Notes under the pieces: model-generated
What the model saw: the letters and a program-made list of their open reading frames with translations, nothing else
Databases searched by the model: none
What the model was told of the DNA's origin: nothing
Assembly: GCA_015232355.1 (NCBI GenBank)
Contig: JADFZW010000010.1
Location: forward strand, 1 to 64,000
Direction: 5' to 3'
Source of the DNA: Oligoflexia bacterium
GTDB lineage: Bacteria > Bdellovibrionota > Bacteriovoracia > Bacteriovoracales > Bacteriovoracaceae
DNA length: 64,000 nucleotides
Shown: piece by piece, positions 53,201 through 62,393 of the stretch
Layout: each line of letters begins with the position of its first letter
Numbering within the stretch: the stretch's first letter is position 1
Translations under genes and position numbers: made by a program

Positions 53201-56082
53201 ATTTATATTCAAATAGTTCTATTCTTAAGATGAATGCTGATGTTGATGTTGATGCTGATGCTGTTAATGTTGGTAGTAAACTCAGTTTAAATTTAAAAGA
53301 AAATAATTATCAATATCTGAATTATTTGATCTATAGTAATCAAGAAATTATCTTTGATCTATTAGCAAAATCAAATAACCTAAGGTTAATTTATAAGATC
53401 TTGTCCATTAGACATACAAGAGATATCTATTCTTCAATAGTAAATAACTCATTTCAAGTAATCGAGCTTTTTCAAAATCATCTAATATCTAGAGTGAAAA
53501 TAGCGGAGAAGAGTGATAATTCTTCTTTTGATTTTTATTTAGCAATTGTACCATCAGATGTTGCGAAAGAGAATGAAGATTATTATCTTCAGATCATAAG
53601 TAGTTATCATCAATTTTTTAGTGGTATTAGTGATAATCAAAAACGACATTTGCTAATCTATGCGCAATTAAACGATTTACCACGTGAGGAAGCTTTTGTT
53701 GCTGTATTGGAAAAGCATAATTGGAAATTGTTACTTGATAGACTTACTTTAATAGCTTTACTTCCAAACAAACAAGCGGTGGTGTATAACTATGCTGTTA
53801 ATAAAGATGATCGATACACCCAGTACTTAGAACCATACAAAGAGAGATTATTTAACATTTCTTTACTTAGTAATTTTAATCTTAACTTTCTTAAAAAAAA
53901 TGATTCCCAGTACTTCTTTTTCTTACAGGCAAAACTTAATAAAAAAGATGAACGATGTTTTGCTTTTTTGGAATTTCCTTCTTTTGATTCTGATTTAAGC
54001 GAAAAATTTATTTTAGAGGTTGTTCACCAAATTCGCTTAGAATTGGCCCGAATGAAGAAGAGAACTTTACTTAATCGGATAGTAATTTGCTTAAGTAAAA
54101 CAATTGATATTTCAGAAAAAGAAAAATTTATTGAAGAGGTGAAGAAAGCATTCGTTCAAAATAAAGATCAGTTTTCTACTGATGTAATAGAACAATATAC
54201 TATCTACTACACTTGTGGAAATCAATTGAAATATGTGCTTTCTGATGATGATACAATATCATTGTCAGCATCGCTACCATGTAATGAAAAAAGAGAATTG
54301 CATATTAGTTTTGCGCCTGAAATGAATGTGGTAGAGCAACTATTTCAAAATAAGAAGATCAACCCACTAACTGATTATGAAAATAAGATGGCCAAGTCTA
54401 AACAGCAAGGTCAGATCTATCCTTATGAACTGATTTGTAAATTAGGGGCGGATAATTTTGAAGAGTGGGATTTAAATAAAGATGGTAAATTGGTTTTGGT
54501 AAAGGGAAGAGATTTTGGAATGAACTCTTCCAACGTAGTTGTTGGTGTAATTTCTCAACAGTTGGCGAGTGTACGCGCAGGTGCACTCGCACCTGCATGT
54601 TCAAATATAATGTGCAAGCGAGTGCTTATTATAGGGGATCCCTCTCGAGATTATGGATCTCTAGCAGAGGGTGAATGTCGAGTGATTATTGCGGCCATTG
54701 ATTTGGCAGAAGAATTAGGTATTCCTGTAGAGTGGATTCCATTTTCTTCTGGAGCACGAATTGATATGAAGAGTGGTACGGAAAATTTGGATTGGACTGC
54801 TGCTGTTTTAAAGAGAATAATTAATTTTACTGAGAGAGGAGGAGAAATAAATCTGATCGTAGCAGGAGTAAATGTAGGCGCGCAATCATATTGGAATGCG
54901 GAAGCTACAATGTTAATGCATACGAATGGAATGCTGATTATGACAGAAAAGGGTTCAATGTTACTTACAGGAAAAAAGGCGCTGGAATATTCGGGCAGTG
55001 TCTCTGCTGAAGATAATATTAGCATCGGTGGAGTAGAAAAGATCATGGGCCCCAATGGAGAATCGCAATTTCAAGTAAAGGATATCGATGAAGCATATCA
55101 ATTATTATTTAATCATTACCGTCTAACTTATCTTGTTCGGCCCCAGAAACGACCTGTACGTTGGCAGACGAGTGACCCTCTTGATCGCAATATAAATGAA
55201 TATGTATATGATGATTTTTTAGGTCAAGGATTAAAAACTATCGGTGATATTTTGGGAACAGAATTAAATTCTGAAAGAAAACGTCCATTTGATATTCGTC
55301 AAGTGATGAAGGCATTAATTGATCAAGATGCATTTTATCTTGAGAGATGGGGGCAGATGGAAAATGCTGAAACCGCTGTTAGTTGGCAAACAAGAATTGG
55401 TGGCCATGCAGTGGGATTAATCGGGATTGAGAGTAGACCTTTAAAGCGACTTGGTGAAATTCCCAATGATGGCCCGGATCTTTGGACAGGGGGAACACTC
55501 TTTCCAATGTCGAGTAAAAAAGTTGCCCGTTCGATAAATGCTTTTAGTGATCGTTTGCCACTTGTTGTTTTGGCCAATCTCTCTGGCTTTGATGGTTCTC
55601 CTGAATCTCTTCGCAATCATCAATTAGAGTTTGGAGCAGAGATTGGAAGAGCAGTAGTAAATTTTCAAGGGCCAATTATTTTTGTTGTAATTTCCAGGTA
55701 TCATGGTGGTGCTTATGTTGTCTTTTCTAAACGATTAAATAAGAATATGAAAGTTTTAGCGCTTAAGAATACTTTTGCTTCAGTGATTGGTGGTGGAGCT
55801 GCGGCGGCGGTGGTTTTTCCGAGAATGGTAACTGATCGTACTCTTACAAATAATAGAGTGAAAAAAGCACAAAAAGATTTACAGGCAGGAAAGATTGATC
55901 GAACTACCTATGATCAGATTTATCAGGAAGTGGAAATGAATAATCAACTTCAATTGGCCAAAGAATTTGATCAAATACATAGTATTGAACGTGCCAAAGA
56001 GGTTGGTTCGATAGATGAAATTATTGAGAGTAAAGATTTAAGAGCTAAGATAATTCAGTTGTTGAGTGAGTATCGTGATTAA
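50260..56082 (+). CDS. Single-chain acetyl/acyl-CoA carboxylase (biotin carboxylase, BCCP, carboxyltransferase)
   Basis: The 1940-residue protein joins all parts of a biotin-dependent acyl-CoA carboxylase. Biotin carboxylase is at about 20-480 (RVAIANRGEAAVR, ATP-grasp KAANGGGGRGIR, MEVNTRLQVEHP). A BCCP domain has EAMKMEMP with biotinyl lysine 676, then a Ser/Thr linker. A central helical region spans about 760-1380, and the carboxyltransferase about 1400-1900 (GGVEKIMGPNGE, LSGFDGSPES). The order and size recall eukaryotic ACC. It would make malonyl-CoA or a longer carboxylated acyl-CoA. GTG 50260 and ATG 50272 are both possible starts, and neither has a clear ribosome binding site. Confidence 0.93.
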   Translation: MNQFMNQSKSKSKLESKLKPNSRVAIANRGEAAVRFIKAVKEFNILKNTTISTVAFFMDSDRDSLFVKKADLAIPLSGIEGYQDIKGNPYLNREFMLKAIIDSGCDGIWGGWGFLSEDHQFVQMIEEEALVFIGPTSQAMKLLGDKIAAKKVASDAKVPILPWSEGPIIDEQDAFNWGRRIGYPVILKAANGGGGRGIRFVRSEFEMAKAYNSVLAETKRITGNEIVFMEALVEEGRHLEVQVAADYFGNVNTYGVRDCSVQRNNQKIIEETPPANLDPRLMKLMEESSRELILLANYFGVATVEFIYDVRRSYPYFMEVNTRLQVEHPITEQIFGIDLVKMQLLIAMGERIGSDSSRSENGNVSRGVAIEVRLNAEDFEKNFAPSPGLISHLIPPAGVGIRVDSGVEQGSTISSEFDSMIAKIIAWSPERQETISRLISALDELEIKIEAGTTNRAFLKTLLLSEGFKSGGVNTSYVKNLLEQQSFEQKLSEQKCFEQQISTESIADSATLVLKRSDWNLALVVAAIYQYEERYYEAFSNFIRNFKRYSTPRNIFLENLNSITIPFRGRKYQFHIRRTPKSHYHLKIDNTTIVVRYFKMGPSATLFVNDRRKYVVQVVERNDFLQCEIDGIPYPIELDCQGVVRSHIPAMVLSTVAKVGDVVKKGDLLLILEAMKMEMPVVANQDGKISSMSVRLGEQVKAGQILFEIESKNGKGGGGEHAHVHVHDASASTSTSTSTSTSASVVSFNDLSIEKNFNRTDKEWEWEFLRREFLSIFSGHDYVDVTDLLEEYLKKYPEMQGEYVKLLWNGLKNFLTVEKLFSREKLLQKENARPFNYQEYLRHYFLREIDREKGLPEKFLKAIGEAIKLYSVHNANDANINSSSSGRGSGRGNKSEITRHALFRLYQSHAHLKEKERVVLYSLLKIKAFYSNNSTSNNQGKLEKQLDDQLFTYLAELVDLTRDDNPLLADTASHLLFSFKNLYSNSSILKMNADVDVDADAVNVGSKLSLNLKENNYQYLNYLIYSNQEIIFDLLAKSNNLRLIYKILSIRHTRDIYSSIVNNSFQVIELFQNHLISRVKIAEKSDNSSFDFYLAIVPSDVAKENEDYYLQIISSYHQFFSGISDNQKRHLLIYAQLNDLPREEAFVAVLEKHNWKLLLDRLTLIALLPNKQAVVYNYAVNKDDRYTQYLEPYKERLFNISLLSNFNLNFLKKNDSQYFFFLQAKLNKKDERCFAFLEFPSFDSDLSEKFILEVVHQIRLELARMKKRTLLNRIVICLSKTIDISEKEKFIEEVKKAFVQNKDQFSTDVIEQYTIYYTCGNQLKYVLSDDDTISLSASLPCNEKRELHISFAPEMNVVEQLFQNKKINPLTDYENKMAKSKQQGQIYPYELICKLGADNFEEWDLNKDGKLVLVKGRDFGMNSSNVVVGVISQQLASVRAGALAPACSNIMCKRVLIIGDPSRDYGSLAEGECRVIIAAIDLAEELGIPVEWIPFSSGARIDMKSGTENLDWTAAVLKRIINFTERGGEINLIVAGVNVGAQSYWNAEATMLMHTNGMLIMTEKGSMLLTGKKALEYSGSVSAEDNISIGGVEKIMGPNGESQFQVKDIDEAYQLLFNHYRLTYLVRPQKRPVRWQTSDPLDRNINEYVYDDFLGQGLKTIGDILGTELNSERKRPFDIRQVMKALIDQDAFYLERWGQMENAETAVSWQTRIGGHAVGLIGIESRPLKRLGEIPNDGPDLWTGGTLFPMSSKKVARSINAFSDRLPLVVLANLSGFDGSPESLRNHQLEFGAEIGRAVVNFQGPIIFVVISRYHGGAYVVFSKRLNKNMKVLALKNTFASVIGGGAAAAVVFPRMVTDRTLTNNRVKKAQKDLQAGKIDRTTYDQIYQEVEMNNQLQLAKEFDQIHSIERAKEVGSIDEIIESKDLRAKIIQLLSEYRD
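52440..52497 (+). repeat. In-frame ACTTCT hexanucleotide repeat in the carboxylase linker
   Basis: About eight copies of ACTTCT or GCTTCT encode alternating Ser/Thr/Ala after the BCCP domain. A 6-base unit changes linker length by two residues without breaking the frame. Confidence 0.85.
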
Positions 56083-57934
56083 GATTAATATTAAGATTAA
56101 AATTAAAAATGATAGGACCACCTACATGGGCCAAATCTACATCAGTTATTTCATTAAAGTTCATACCGCTTAGTTGTTGTTCTAAAATGGAATATAAATA
56201 TTTTTCAAAATTTGCTACTTCCACAAAACCAAATTTATTTTTGAAATCGATAATTGCTGCGAGTAACTCTTTATCTGTAGATTCAATCATTATCTTGTTA
56301 TCAACTAATAAGAATTTAGAAACAAATTTTCTAAACTCTAAGGTGCTAAGACCCATTTTAGGAGTAGTGTGATCGTTGTTTAAAAGATGGTTTGCGAAAC
56401 TACTTATTATCAGCGCCTCAAAATCAATGTTATCTAAACTATAATTTAAATAAAATGATCCGCTAACCTTCCCGGAAGAGACAATCTCCTTATAAGCACT
56501 ATGAAAGCTTTTAATAAATGGAATTAATCCTATGAATAGTTCTATCTCTCTTGTCCAACTATCATACTCATTTAAGGAAGATATTTTTAAATTGCTAGTG
56601 CTTAGAAGAGAAAAAGAATCTTCTAGAAAATTATTAAGATATGTACCTAAAAAGTACTCATCCTTTTCCTTTTCAAAAGGGGTATTCTTTATAGCGTTTT
56701 TTATCTTTTGTTGATTTAATTTAAGTAGAGTAGTTCCGTATTTGTAGATATCGGTAAAATCGTAAATCTTAAAGATACCTTCATTTTCTATTACGTTATA
56801 AAAGTTAAAATGAAAGTTGTAATCATTAATATTTTTTTTACTATCTTTACTATCTTTACTATCTTTACTGTCTTTACTGTCTCTACTAACAAAAATTGTA
56901 TTTTTTAAGTATTCTAGACCTAAATTAATAATAAATCTGGTCTCTTTTCCTAGGGCAGTTACCATTATACTGTTGCTGAAATTACCGTGAGTAGAATTGT
57001 TTAAGACCATAATGGAGTTTACTAATCTAACGAAATCAAATTGCAAAAATTTATTTCTTTTTGGACATTTAAGTTTATCTAACTCCTGTATAAAATTACC
57101 ACCATCTTGATAGAGGTTAATCGGCCAATTGGTAGGAATAGAGATATTTTCTATTTCATCTTCTTCACGTTTATGCTCACGTTTATGTTCATGTTTATTT
57201 CCAACATTTTCATTACTAATACTTCTTGTAAAATTATCTTTCTTTTTTGAGATGTGAGCATTAATGGTTGTAAGTGATGGAAAATGAGCACAGATTTCAA
57301 GTGCTTTATAGTAATCAACAAGACCATAATCTTCTAAACGACCAACTTTGAAACGATACTCATCCTCATTCATCTGTGAGTGAGAATCACTTATAATCTT
57401 AAATAAGTGAGCATACGCTAACTCAACTCCTAATTCTGCATACAAAACACGAATCAGATGTTTACATTCTTCTAGATGATTAAAGGTTTCATCAAATTCA
57501 AACAACAACTGATTATCATCTGTAACAAAAAAATTATCGTGTTCGGGATAGAGTGGTTCTTCAACATCAAATGTCCAAATGTTAAATTTTGATTTTAAAA
57601 ATAGCCCAAAGTTGCTACCACTTGCAAATTCGAATTTAATTCTATCATCGTTAACTTGAGAGTAAGCTTCAATCCAAAAGAAACAATTTTTTAAATCGAT
57701 AGAATCTTTATGCCAAAAATCTATATCAAGAAGGAGTTGGCGTTGTTCACTGCTGATTTTAGAGAGTATTAATGCCAACATATCGGAAGAGGATTTTTTT
57801 ATTACGGAATGTAGATTTAATATTGGTATGGATGTAAGTTCACCACCATCATCCATATATTTTTCAATATCCTCTAAATTTTTATTCCAAAGAGAAAGAT
57901 TAGAAAACAGATTAGTCAGAAGATCTCCCATCAT
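56045..57934 (-). CDS. Hypothetical protein, 629 residues, last gene of the minus-strand run
   Basis: There is no signal peptide and there are no clear membrane segments, so it is probably cytoplasmic. The protein is acidic and mixed helical, with a Lys/His-rich stretch (HEHKREHKREE) and a DSK repeat (about residues 352-368) from 9-base DNA repeats. The start is supported by GGAG five bases before ATG 57934. Its 3' end overlaps the convergent carboxylase gene by 38 bases. TPFEKEKDEYF resembles a TPFEKEKEKE stretch in the TatT gene product, probably only by composition. No family is recognised. Confidence 0.7.
   Translation of the reverse strand: MMGDLLTNLFSNLSLWNKNLEDIEKYMDDGGELTSIPILNLHSVIKKSSSDMLALILSKISSEQRQLLLDIDFWHKDSIDLKNCFFWIEAYSQVNDDRIKFEFASGSNFGLFLKSKFNIWTFDVEEPLYPEHDNFFVTDDNQLLFEFDETFNHLEECKHLIRVLYAELGVELAYAHLFKIISDSHSQMNEDEYRFKVGRLEDYGLVDYYKALEICAHFPSLTTINAHISKKKDNFTRSISNENVGNKHEHKREHKREEDEIENISIPTNWPINLYQDGGNFIQELDKLKCPKRNKFLQFDFVRLVNSIMVLNNSTHGNFSNSIMVTALGKETRFIINLGLEYLKNTIFVSRDSKDSKDSKDSKDSKKNINDYNFHFNFYNVIENEGIFKIYDFTDIYKYGTTLLKLNQQKIKNAIKNTPFEKEKDEYFLGTYLNNFLEDSFSLLSTSNLKISSLNEYDSWTREIELFIGLIPFIKSFHSAYKEIVSSGKVSGSFYLNYSLDNIDFEALIISSFANHLLNNDHTTPKMGLSTLEFRKFVSKFLLVDNKIMIESTDKELLAAIIDFKNKFGFVEVANFEKYLYSILEQQLSGMNFNEITDVDLAHVGGPIIFNFNLNINLNHDTHSTTELS
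56838..56888 (-). repeat. 9-bp tandem repeat encoding DSK
   Basis: Five or six units of about CTATCTTTA/CTGTCTTTA (plus strand) encode Asp-Ser-Lys repeats in the protein at 56045-57934. The 9-base unit keeps the frame when copy number changes. Confidence 0.85.
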
Positions 57935-58058
57935 TCAAGCTCCAGTTTAATCTTTAATCTTAATTAGGTTACTTTAGGTTAAGTTAAGTTATATACTGTA
58001 ATAAATTACATTATGCCATTGTTTATTACGGATATTTTCAGATTGGTTTGTAGATTTT

Positions 58059-59750
58059 TTACATGGCACTAACCAAGATCTGCCACTCTGCCGTTGCGTC
58101 ATCAGTCTTGAATTTTACGAGAATAGGATCCTTCTTTTTTTCTAAATCATTGATCACATAAAACTCCTCTCCAACTATGCGAACAATATTAAAGAGAGCA
58201 TGATAATCGCGCTGATCAATCATTATTTTCAAAAATACCAATGGTAATGGACTCCTCTTTTCTCCTAACCCATCATGCTTTTTCATATAGGTAAGCGCCT
58301 CTTGAGTCTTATATTGACTTATGGCCTTAAGTAAAAATTTTAAAGTTTTTGGAGTGAAGGAGTAATCCTTTTTAAATTTATTCATATTGACTGGTATTGC
58401 TTCTTGCTTGTTATTTTCTTTGCTTGTTATTGATGCCTCTTGTGCTTTTGCGCGTGCCGAAGCGCAAGCATCTTCAAAGGCAGAGAGTTTTGGAAGATCA
58501 ATAGTAGGTTTCACTGTTGGAATTGGTGTTGGAGTTGGAATTGGTTTTATGGTTGGTTGCTTATCATCTTTGGCCACTACAAGTGCGATTGGTTTAGGTG
58601 TAGGTTTAGGTGTGATCACAGCTACAACTGGTATTGGTGATGGCGATGGCGATGGCATCAAGAAGAGTGATAGGTTTAATCCCTTATCATCAAATTCCTT
58701 TAAGGAACCAGCAACAAAAATTCTACCTTGAGGATAACGTTGCTCCGCTGTTGATCTGGAGAGTGAGATCTTATGATAAGCTTCCCAAAAGAGATCATTT
58801 AAATATATCGGCACTCGCTCCTTACGACGAAAAATATTTACGAAACGATCCAAGCAGCCACGTCCCTTACCTTCAATATTAATTAGTGGCATAGTGTGCG
58901 CTTCTGATAATAGATCTTTTAAAATTGGAGCAAGTGAGACTCCATAAAGTGTATCCTCTTCTGAGCAAATCTTTAAAAAAATCTCCTTATCATTTTGGCA
59001 AGCATCGTTCATTACATTTACTAAATTATTGGGGCCAATCTCAGAGCAGGAGATATTATTTATATAACACCAATCATGAATTCTAGTATAAGTTATACCC
59101 TTTGGAGGAGGATCTTCTCTAGTAGCTTTTAAATTTTTAAACCACAGCTCTTTTTCTTTAGCAGTAAAGTAACGAGTAACTCTATCTTCAGATGCTAAAT
59201 GCTCAAATAAAACTGCAGATCTCTTTTTAAACTTGATCATTTCAAGAGTTTTCGGTTTACATTTGTTTACAAATGTAGGCCAATCTACTATGCATACTTT
59301 AGTTTTTTCCAGTCGCAATTTTTCCACAACACTCTTGTAATCGTTGATAGATTCATAAAGATAACTAAGTGCCAGCAATCGATAGAGGTAGTGTATATAA
59401 TCGTAATATTTGTTTAAAAGTGTATTGGGACAACGATATCCCTCAATTAATTCCTCGGAAAAAAAGTCTCGTAACTCCATTAATGATGTTGGCCAATAGT
59501 TGTCCAAAATTTTTTTCTGATAATAGATATCTAAATCTTCCAATTCTCCATTGTAATAGTTTAGTTTGTAGCTAGGAAATGTTGATCCAGAGTAATCATC
59601 GAGGTGATCTCTTTCGCCAACGGCAACTGCAACGTCAACTGCAACTGTAATTGACTTTGGTGTTGTTGCCGTTGCTGTTGCAGTTGCAGTCGTTGTTGTT
59701 GCTAGTGCTGCTGCTGCAAAAATGATGAAAATAATCAGAAATATTCTCAT
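58059..59750 (-). CDS. Secreted hypothetical protein with Thr/Ala-rich start and Pro-rich linker
   Basis: The 563-residue protein has a signal peptide (MRIFLIIFIIFAAAALA) followed by a Thr/Ala dipeptide run. A helical N-terminal domain with several cysteines covers about 50-340. A Pro/Thr/Lys linker (about 370-425) and a C-terminal helical domain follow. It has no later membrane helices, so it is not a TRAP permease although it follows the TRAP binding protein gene by two bases. It may be a periplasmic partner in the same pathway. No family is recognised. Confidence 0.7.
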   Translation of the reverse strand: MRIFLIIFIIFAAAALATTTTATATATATTPKSITVAVDVAVAVGERDHLDDYSGSTFPSYKLNYYNGELEDLDIYYQKKILDNYWPTSLMELRDFFSEELIEGYRCPNTLLNKYYDYIHYLYRLLALSYLYESINDYKSVVEKLRLEKTKVCIVDWPTFVNKCKPKTLEMIKFKKRSAVLFEHLASEDRVTRYFTAKEKELWFKNLKATREDPPPKGITYTRIHDWCYINNISCSEIGPNNLVNVMNDACQNDKEIFLKICSEEDTLYGVSLAPILKDLLSEAHTMPLINIEGKGRGCLDRFVNIFRRKERVPIYLNDLFWEAYHKISLSRSTAEQRYPQGRIFVAGSLKEFDDKGLNLSLFLMPSPSPSPIPVVAVITPKPTPKPIALVVAKDDKQPTIKPIPTPTPIPTVKPTIDLPKLSAFEDACASARAKAQEASITSKENNKQEAIPVNMNKFKKDYSFTPKTLKFLLKAISQYKTQEALTYMKKHDGLGEKRSPLPLVFLKIMIDQRDYHALFNIVRIVGEEFYVINDLEKKKDPILVKFKTDDATAEWQILVSAM

Positions 59751-59752
59751 AA

Positions 59753-60814
59753 CTATTTTATACCGGTCTCTTTACTGAAGGTCTCAACCATTTTTTTGGA
59801 AAATAATTTATCTTGTAATTTGTTAATCACATCAGTTCTAATTTGTTTTCCCTTATCGATATCACTTTGAGGAAAATTTAAGAATGTAATTCCCATTTTC
59901 TTAATTGATTCTAAAGCGCTAACATTTTCTTTTACAGTCATTTCATTGGTAGTTTTGATATGTTTTTGAGCAATCTCTTCAACAATTTTTTTATAGTTGT
60001 CAGGAATTTTATTCCACATCTCCTCTGAAACGAGAAAAGCACCGATAGAGTAAGTAACTGGAAAATCAATTAGATATTTTGCTTTTGATTGCCATTGCAT
60101 TGCTGTTATTGCTAGAGGAGAGGCATAAGCAGCATCAAGCATTCCAGTTGAAAGAGAGGTTAAGACGTTAGGTAAATCTAGAGGCATGGCCACCAACTTC
60201 ATTGAACTAATAAGTGTCTCTGATAATTTATCTCCTTGCCATACCCAAATACTAACTCCTTTAAGAGTTTCAAAACTATCAAATTTTTTTGTAGAGATGA
60301 GATAGACTAGTCCTAATTCAAAAAAACCTAAATTTTTAAATTTATGTTTAAGAAAACCTTCGTTAAAGGTTGCGCTTAATTTTTCCATGGTAGCAAATGC
60401 TTTACTACGATCACTATTAAAGGTGAATGGTACTTCCATTATACGAACATCACCATTTATCTCTCCCAAAGTCTTACCTGTGAATACTCCACCTTGTAAT
60501 TGATTAGTTCTAATTTTCATTAAAACTTGTGATTCATCACCCATGTGGGCCCCATACCAGACTTTGAATTTAACCTCTCCTTTGGTGGCGCTTTTTATTT
60601 CTTCTACCATCTTTTCCACATTACTTCCCCAGGTGGTTGTCTTGGGAGCAACAAGGGCCACTTTAATCTCTACCGCTGCTTGAGCAGTATTTGCAAAAGT
60701 TATAATCGTGGCCATAACTGTAAAAATAGAAATTAATTTGTTAATTGTTTTTGTTTTCAAGATCTGATCCTTTTGTTGAAATATTTTATTTTTTTTGTCA
60801 TCAATTTTTATCAT
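59753..60814 (-). CDS. TRAP transporter substrate-binding protein (DctP/TatP-like)
   Basis: The protein has about 353 residues and a signal sequence ending NTAQAAVE. It is a DctP-family periplasmic binding protein. It shows the conserved GAHMGDESQVLMKIRTNQLQ segment near the start of the domain, FFELGLVYLISTKKF, GVSIWVWQGDKLSETLISSM and PVTYSIGAFLVSEEMW. The preferred ATG (60814) overlaps the TatT stop (TGATG). The pairing with TatT mirrors the Treponema pallidum Tp0956/Tp0957 pair. No DctQ or DctM membrane subunit is in this window. Confidence 0.9.
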   Translation of the reverse strand: MIKIDDKKNKIFQQKDQILKTKTINKLISIFTVMATIITFANTAQAAVEIKVALVAPKTTTWGSNVEKMVEEIKSATKGEVKFKVWYGAHMGDESQVLMKIRTNQLQGGVFTGKTLGEINGDVRIMEVPFTFNSDRSKAFATMEKLSATFNEGFLKHKFKNLGFFELGLVYLISTKKFDSFETLKGVSIWVWQGDKLSETLISSMKLVAMPLDLPNVLTSLSTGMLDAAYASPLAITAMQWQSKAKYLIDFPVTYSIGAFLVSEEMWNKIPDNYKKIVEEIAQKHIKTTNEMTVKENVSALESIKKMGITFLNFPQSDIDKGKQIRTDVINKLQDKLFSKKMVETFSKETGIK

Positions 60815-61830
60815 CAATTAAAGATTGTTTTTTCATTTTGTTTGAATATATCAAAGCGTTTTTTTGCAACCCCATTATAAATATTTAATTTATTATTGGT
60901 TTCCTTTTCCTTTTCCTTTTCCTTTTCAAAAGGAGTCCACTTTGTATTTTCAATAAATTTTGTCAACTCATTTTCTAGTTGTGCTATCTCTGCTTTAAAA
61001 GCATCTTCATCTAACATTGGTATATGGTAATGTTGCAAAAACATTGTTCGAATAAATAGATTTTGCGGATTTTCCTTTATGGCCTTTAGAAAATAATTTT
61101 TTGCTCTCTCTGGACTGCCACCCATGATTACAGGTCTTCCCATTTCATAAACAGCATAAAATAGATCACAACCACCATTATAAAAATTTGGTCTTTTTAT
61201 ACAAACCCAATCGAATAAAATTTTTGTAATTGGTAACATCGATATCATCTCTGGTTTATCTTTTTGTAAATTAATCAATCCACCAAGAGATTGCGCTACA
61301 AAAAAGACAAGTTCTACATCTCCATACTCATCATCGGCATCTAAATTCTTGTTAAGCATCTCTATAATCTTAGTATCATCATTTACATTTTTTACTAGAT
61401 CGTTTAAAGCTATTCCTTTGATTTCTAAATAACGAAGTCCATATGTAAGCGCCTTAGAGTAATTTGAAATAGCATCCTCTTTTTTATCTTTAAACATCTT
61501 TGCATTTTTAGTTAGATCAAACTCAATAAGAGATGTCTCGTCTGCAAGTAATGCATAGGCAGTATATGATTTGTTAAGTGCTTGTAAGAGGTTCATCTCC
61601 TGTGGATACAAGAACAAAAGTCCTTCCAACATCTTTAGGTTAGCGGGTGTACCTTCTTTGAAAATATTGAAATTTTTTTCGGTTTCCATTTCGAGTGATG
61701 CTTTTTTGAAAACACGACCGGAGACTTTCGCAGTAATTGTTTCAAGGGAAGAGCATGAGAAAAGTAATGATGAAAGTAATGATGAAAGCAATAATAGTAA
61801 AAAAAATGTTAATGTTCTATTTCTTTCCAT
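60814..61830 (-). CDS. TRAP transporter TatT-like lipoprotein
   Basis: The 338-residue protein has a lipoprotein signal (SSLLFSCSS) and an all-helical, TPR-like body. Features typical of the TatT (Tp0956) family include LLFLYPQEMNLLQALNKSYT, AISNYSKALTYGLRYLEIKG, GGLINLQKDKPEMI, ERAKNYFLKAIKENPQN and FIRTMFLQHYHI. TatT proteins bind the DctP-type partner, encoded next, and may help deliver hydrophobic ligands. A Lys/Glu repeat near the C-terminus comes from a CCTTTT repeat. It overlaps the neighbouring genes on both sides. Confidence 0.85.
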   Translation of the reverse strand: MERNRTLTFFLLLLLSSLLSSLLFSCSSLETITAKVSGRVFKKASLEMETEKNFNIFKEGTPANLKMLEGLLFLYPQEMNLLQALNKSYTAYALLADETSLIEFDLTKNAKMFKDKKEDAISNYSKALTYGLRYLEIKGIALNDLVKNVNDDTKIIEMLNKNLDADDEYGDVELVFFVAQSLGGLINLQKDKPEMISMLPITKILFDWVCIKRPNFYNGGCDLFYAVYEMGRPVIMGGSPERAKNYFLKAIKENPQNLFIRTMFLQHYHIPMLDEDAFKAEIAQLENELTKFIENTKWTPFEKEKEKEKETNNKLNIYNGVAKKRFDIFKQNEKTIFN

Positions 61831-62326
61831 TGATAAACTCTTTTTTCAATTGATTAATAGCGTTTTGTCTATTTTTATTAATATAATCAAAATACCTTTG
61901 ATAGACTGATAATTGTACATCTGTAAAATTATTCTCTAATGTCTGCAATTCTTCAAAACAACTCTTCTTTTCATCGACAGAGAGAATTCTCTTTTCAGTA
62001 GCAAAAAAATTTTTTTCTTTATCTAAGAAAAATAATTTTGAGAATTCTCCACTACAGATTTTAATTTTATTTACAAAGTAGTTATCAATTGTTTTGTGAA
62101 ATTGGGTGATTTTGTATGGAATTTCATATGGATCTAATTTGCTTAGCACAGATAGGTATTTTAAGACATCTTGCTTATTACTCAATACAATCTCCGAATT
62201 AATTTCATCTTTAATTTCACTTTTAACTTCACTTTTAAGATCAGTGGTAACAAAAACTGAAGTGAAGAGTGATGTGAACATCACAATAAAGAAAAATATT
62301 TTAATATGTTGAGTTGATAGTTGCAC
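61817..62326 (-). CDS. Small secreted hypothetical protein, GTG start
   Basis: The 169-residue protein has an N-terminal hydrophobic signal (IKIFFFIVMFTSLFTSVFV) and a charged helical body with two cysteines. It starts at GTG 62326, six bases after GGA, since the next in-frame codon upstream is a stop. Its end overlaps the TatT gene by 14 bases, so the two are co-translated. The function is unknown, possibly periplasmic. Confidence 0.65.
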   Translation of the reverse strand: MQLSTQHIKIFFFIVMFTSLFTSVFVTTDLKSEVKSEIKDEINSEIVLSNKQDVLKYLSVLSKLDPYEIPYKITQFHKTIDNYFVNKIKICSGEFSKLFFLDKEKNFFATEKRILSVDEKKSCFEELQTLENNFTDVQLSVYQRYFDYINKNRQNAINQLKKEFINGKK

Positions 62327-62393
62327 TCATCATCCGTGGGAAAGGAAATAATAAAAATAATAAAAATAATAAAAATAATACAAGATAATATAA

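Noticed and set aside
58059-59750. TRAP membrane subunit after the binding-protein gene
   Set aside because: Only an N-terminal signal peptide is hydrophobic; the remainder is soluble, so it cannot be DctQ or DctM.
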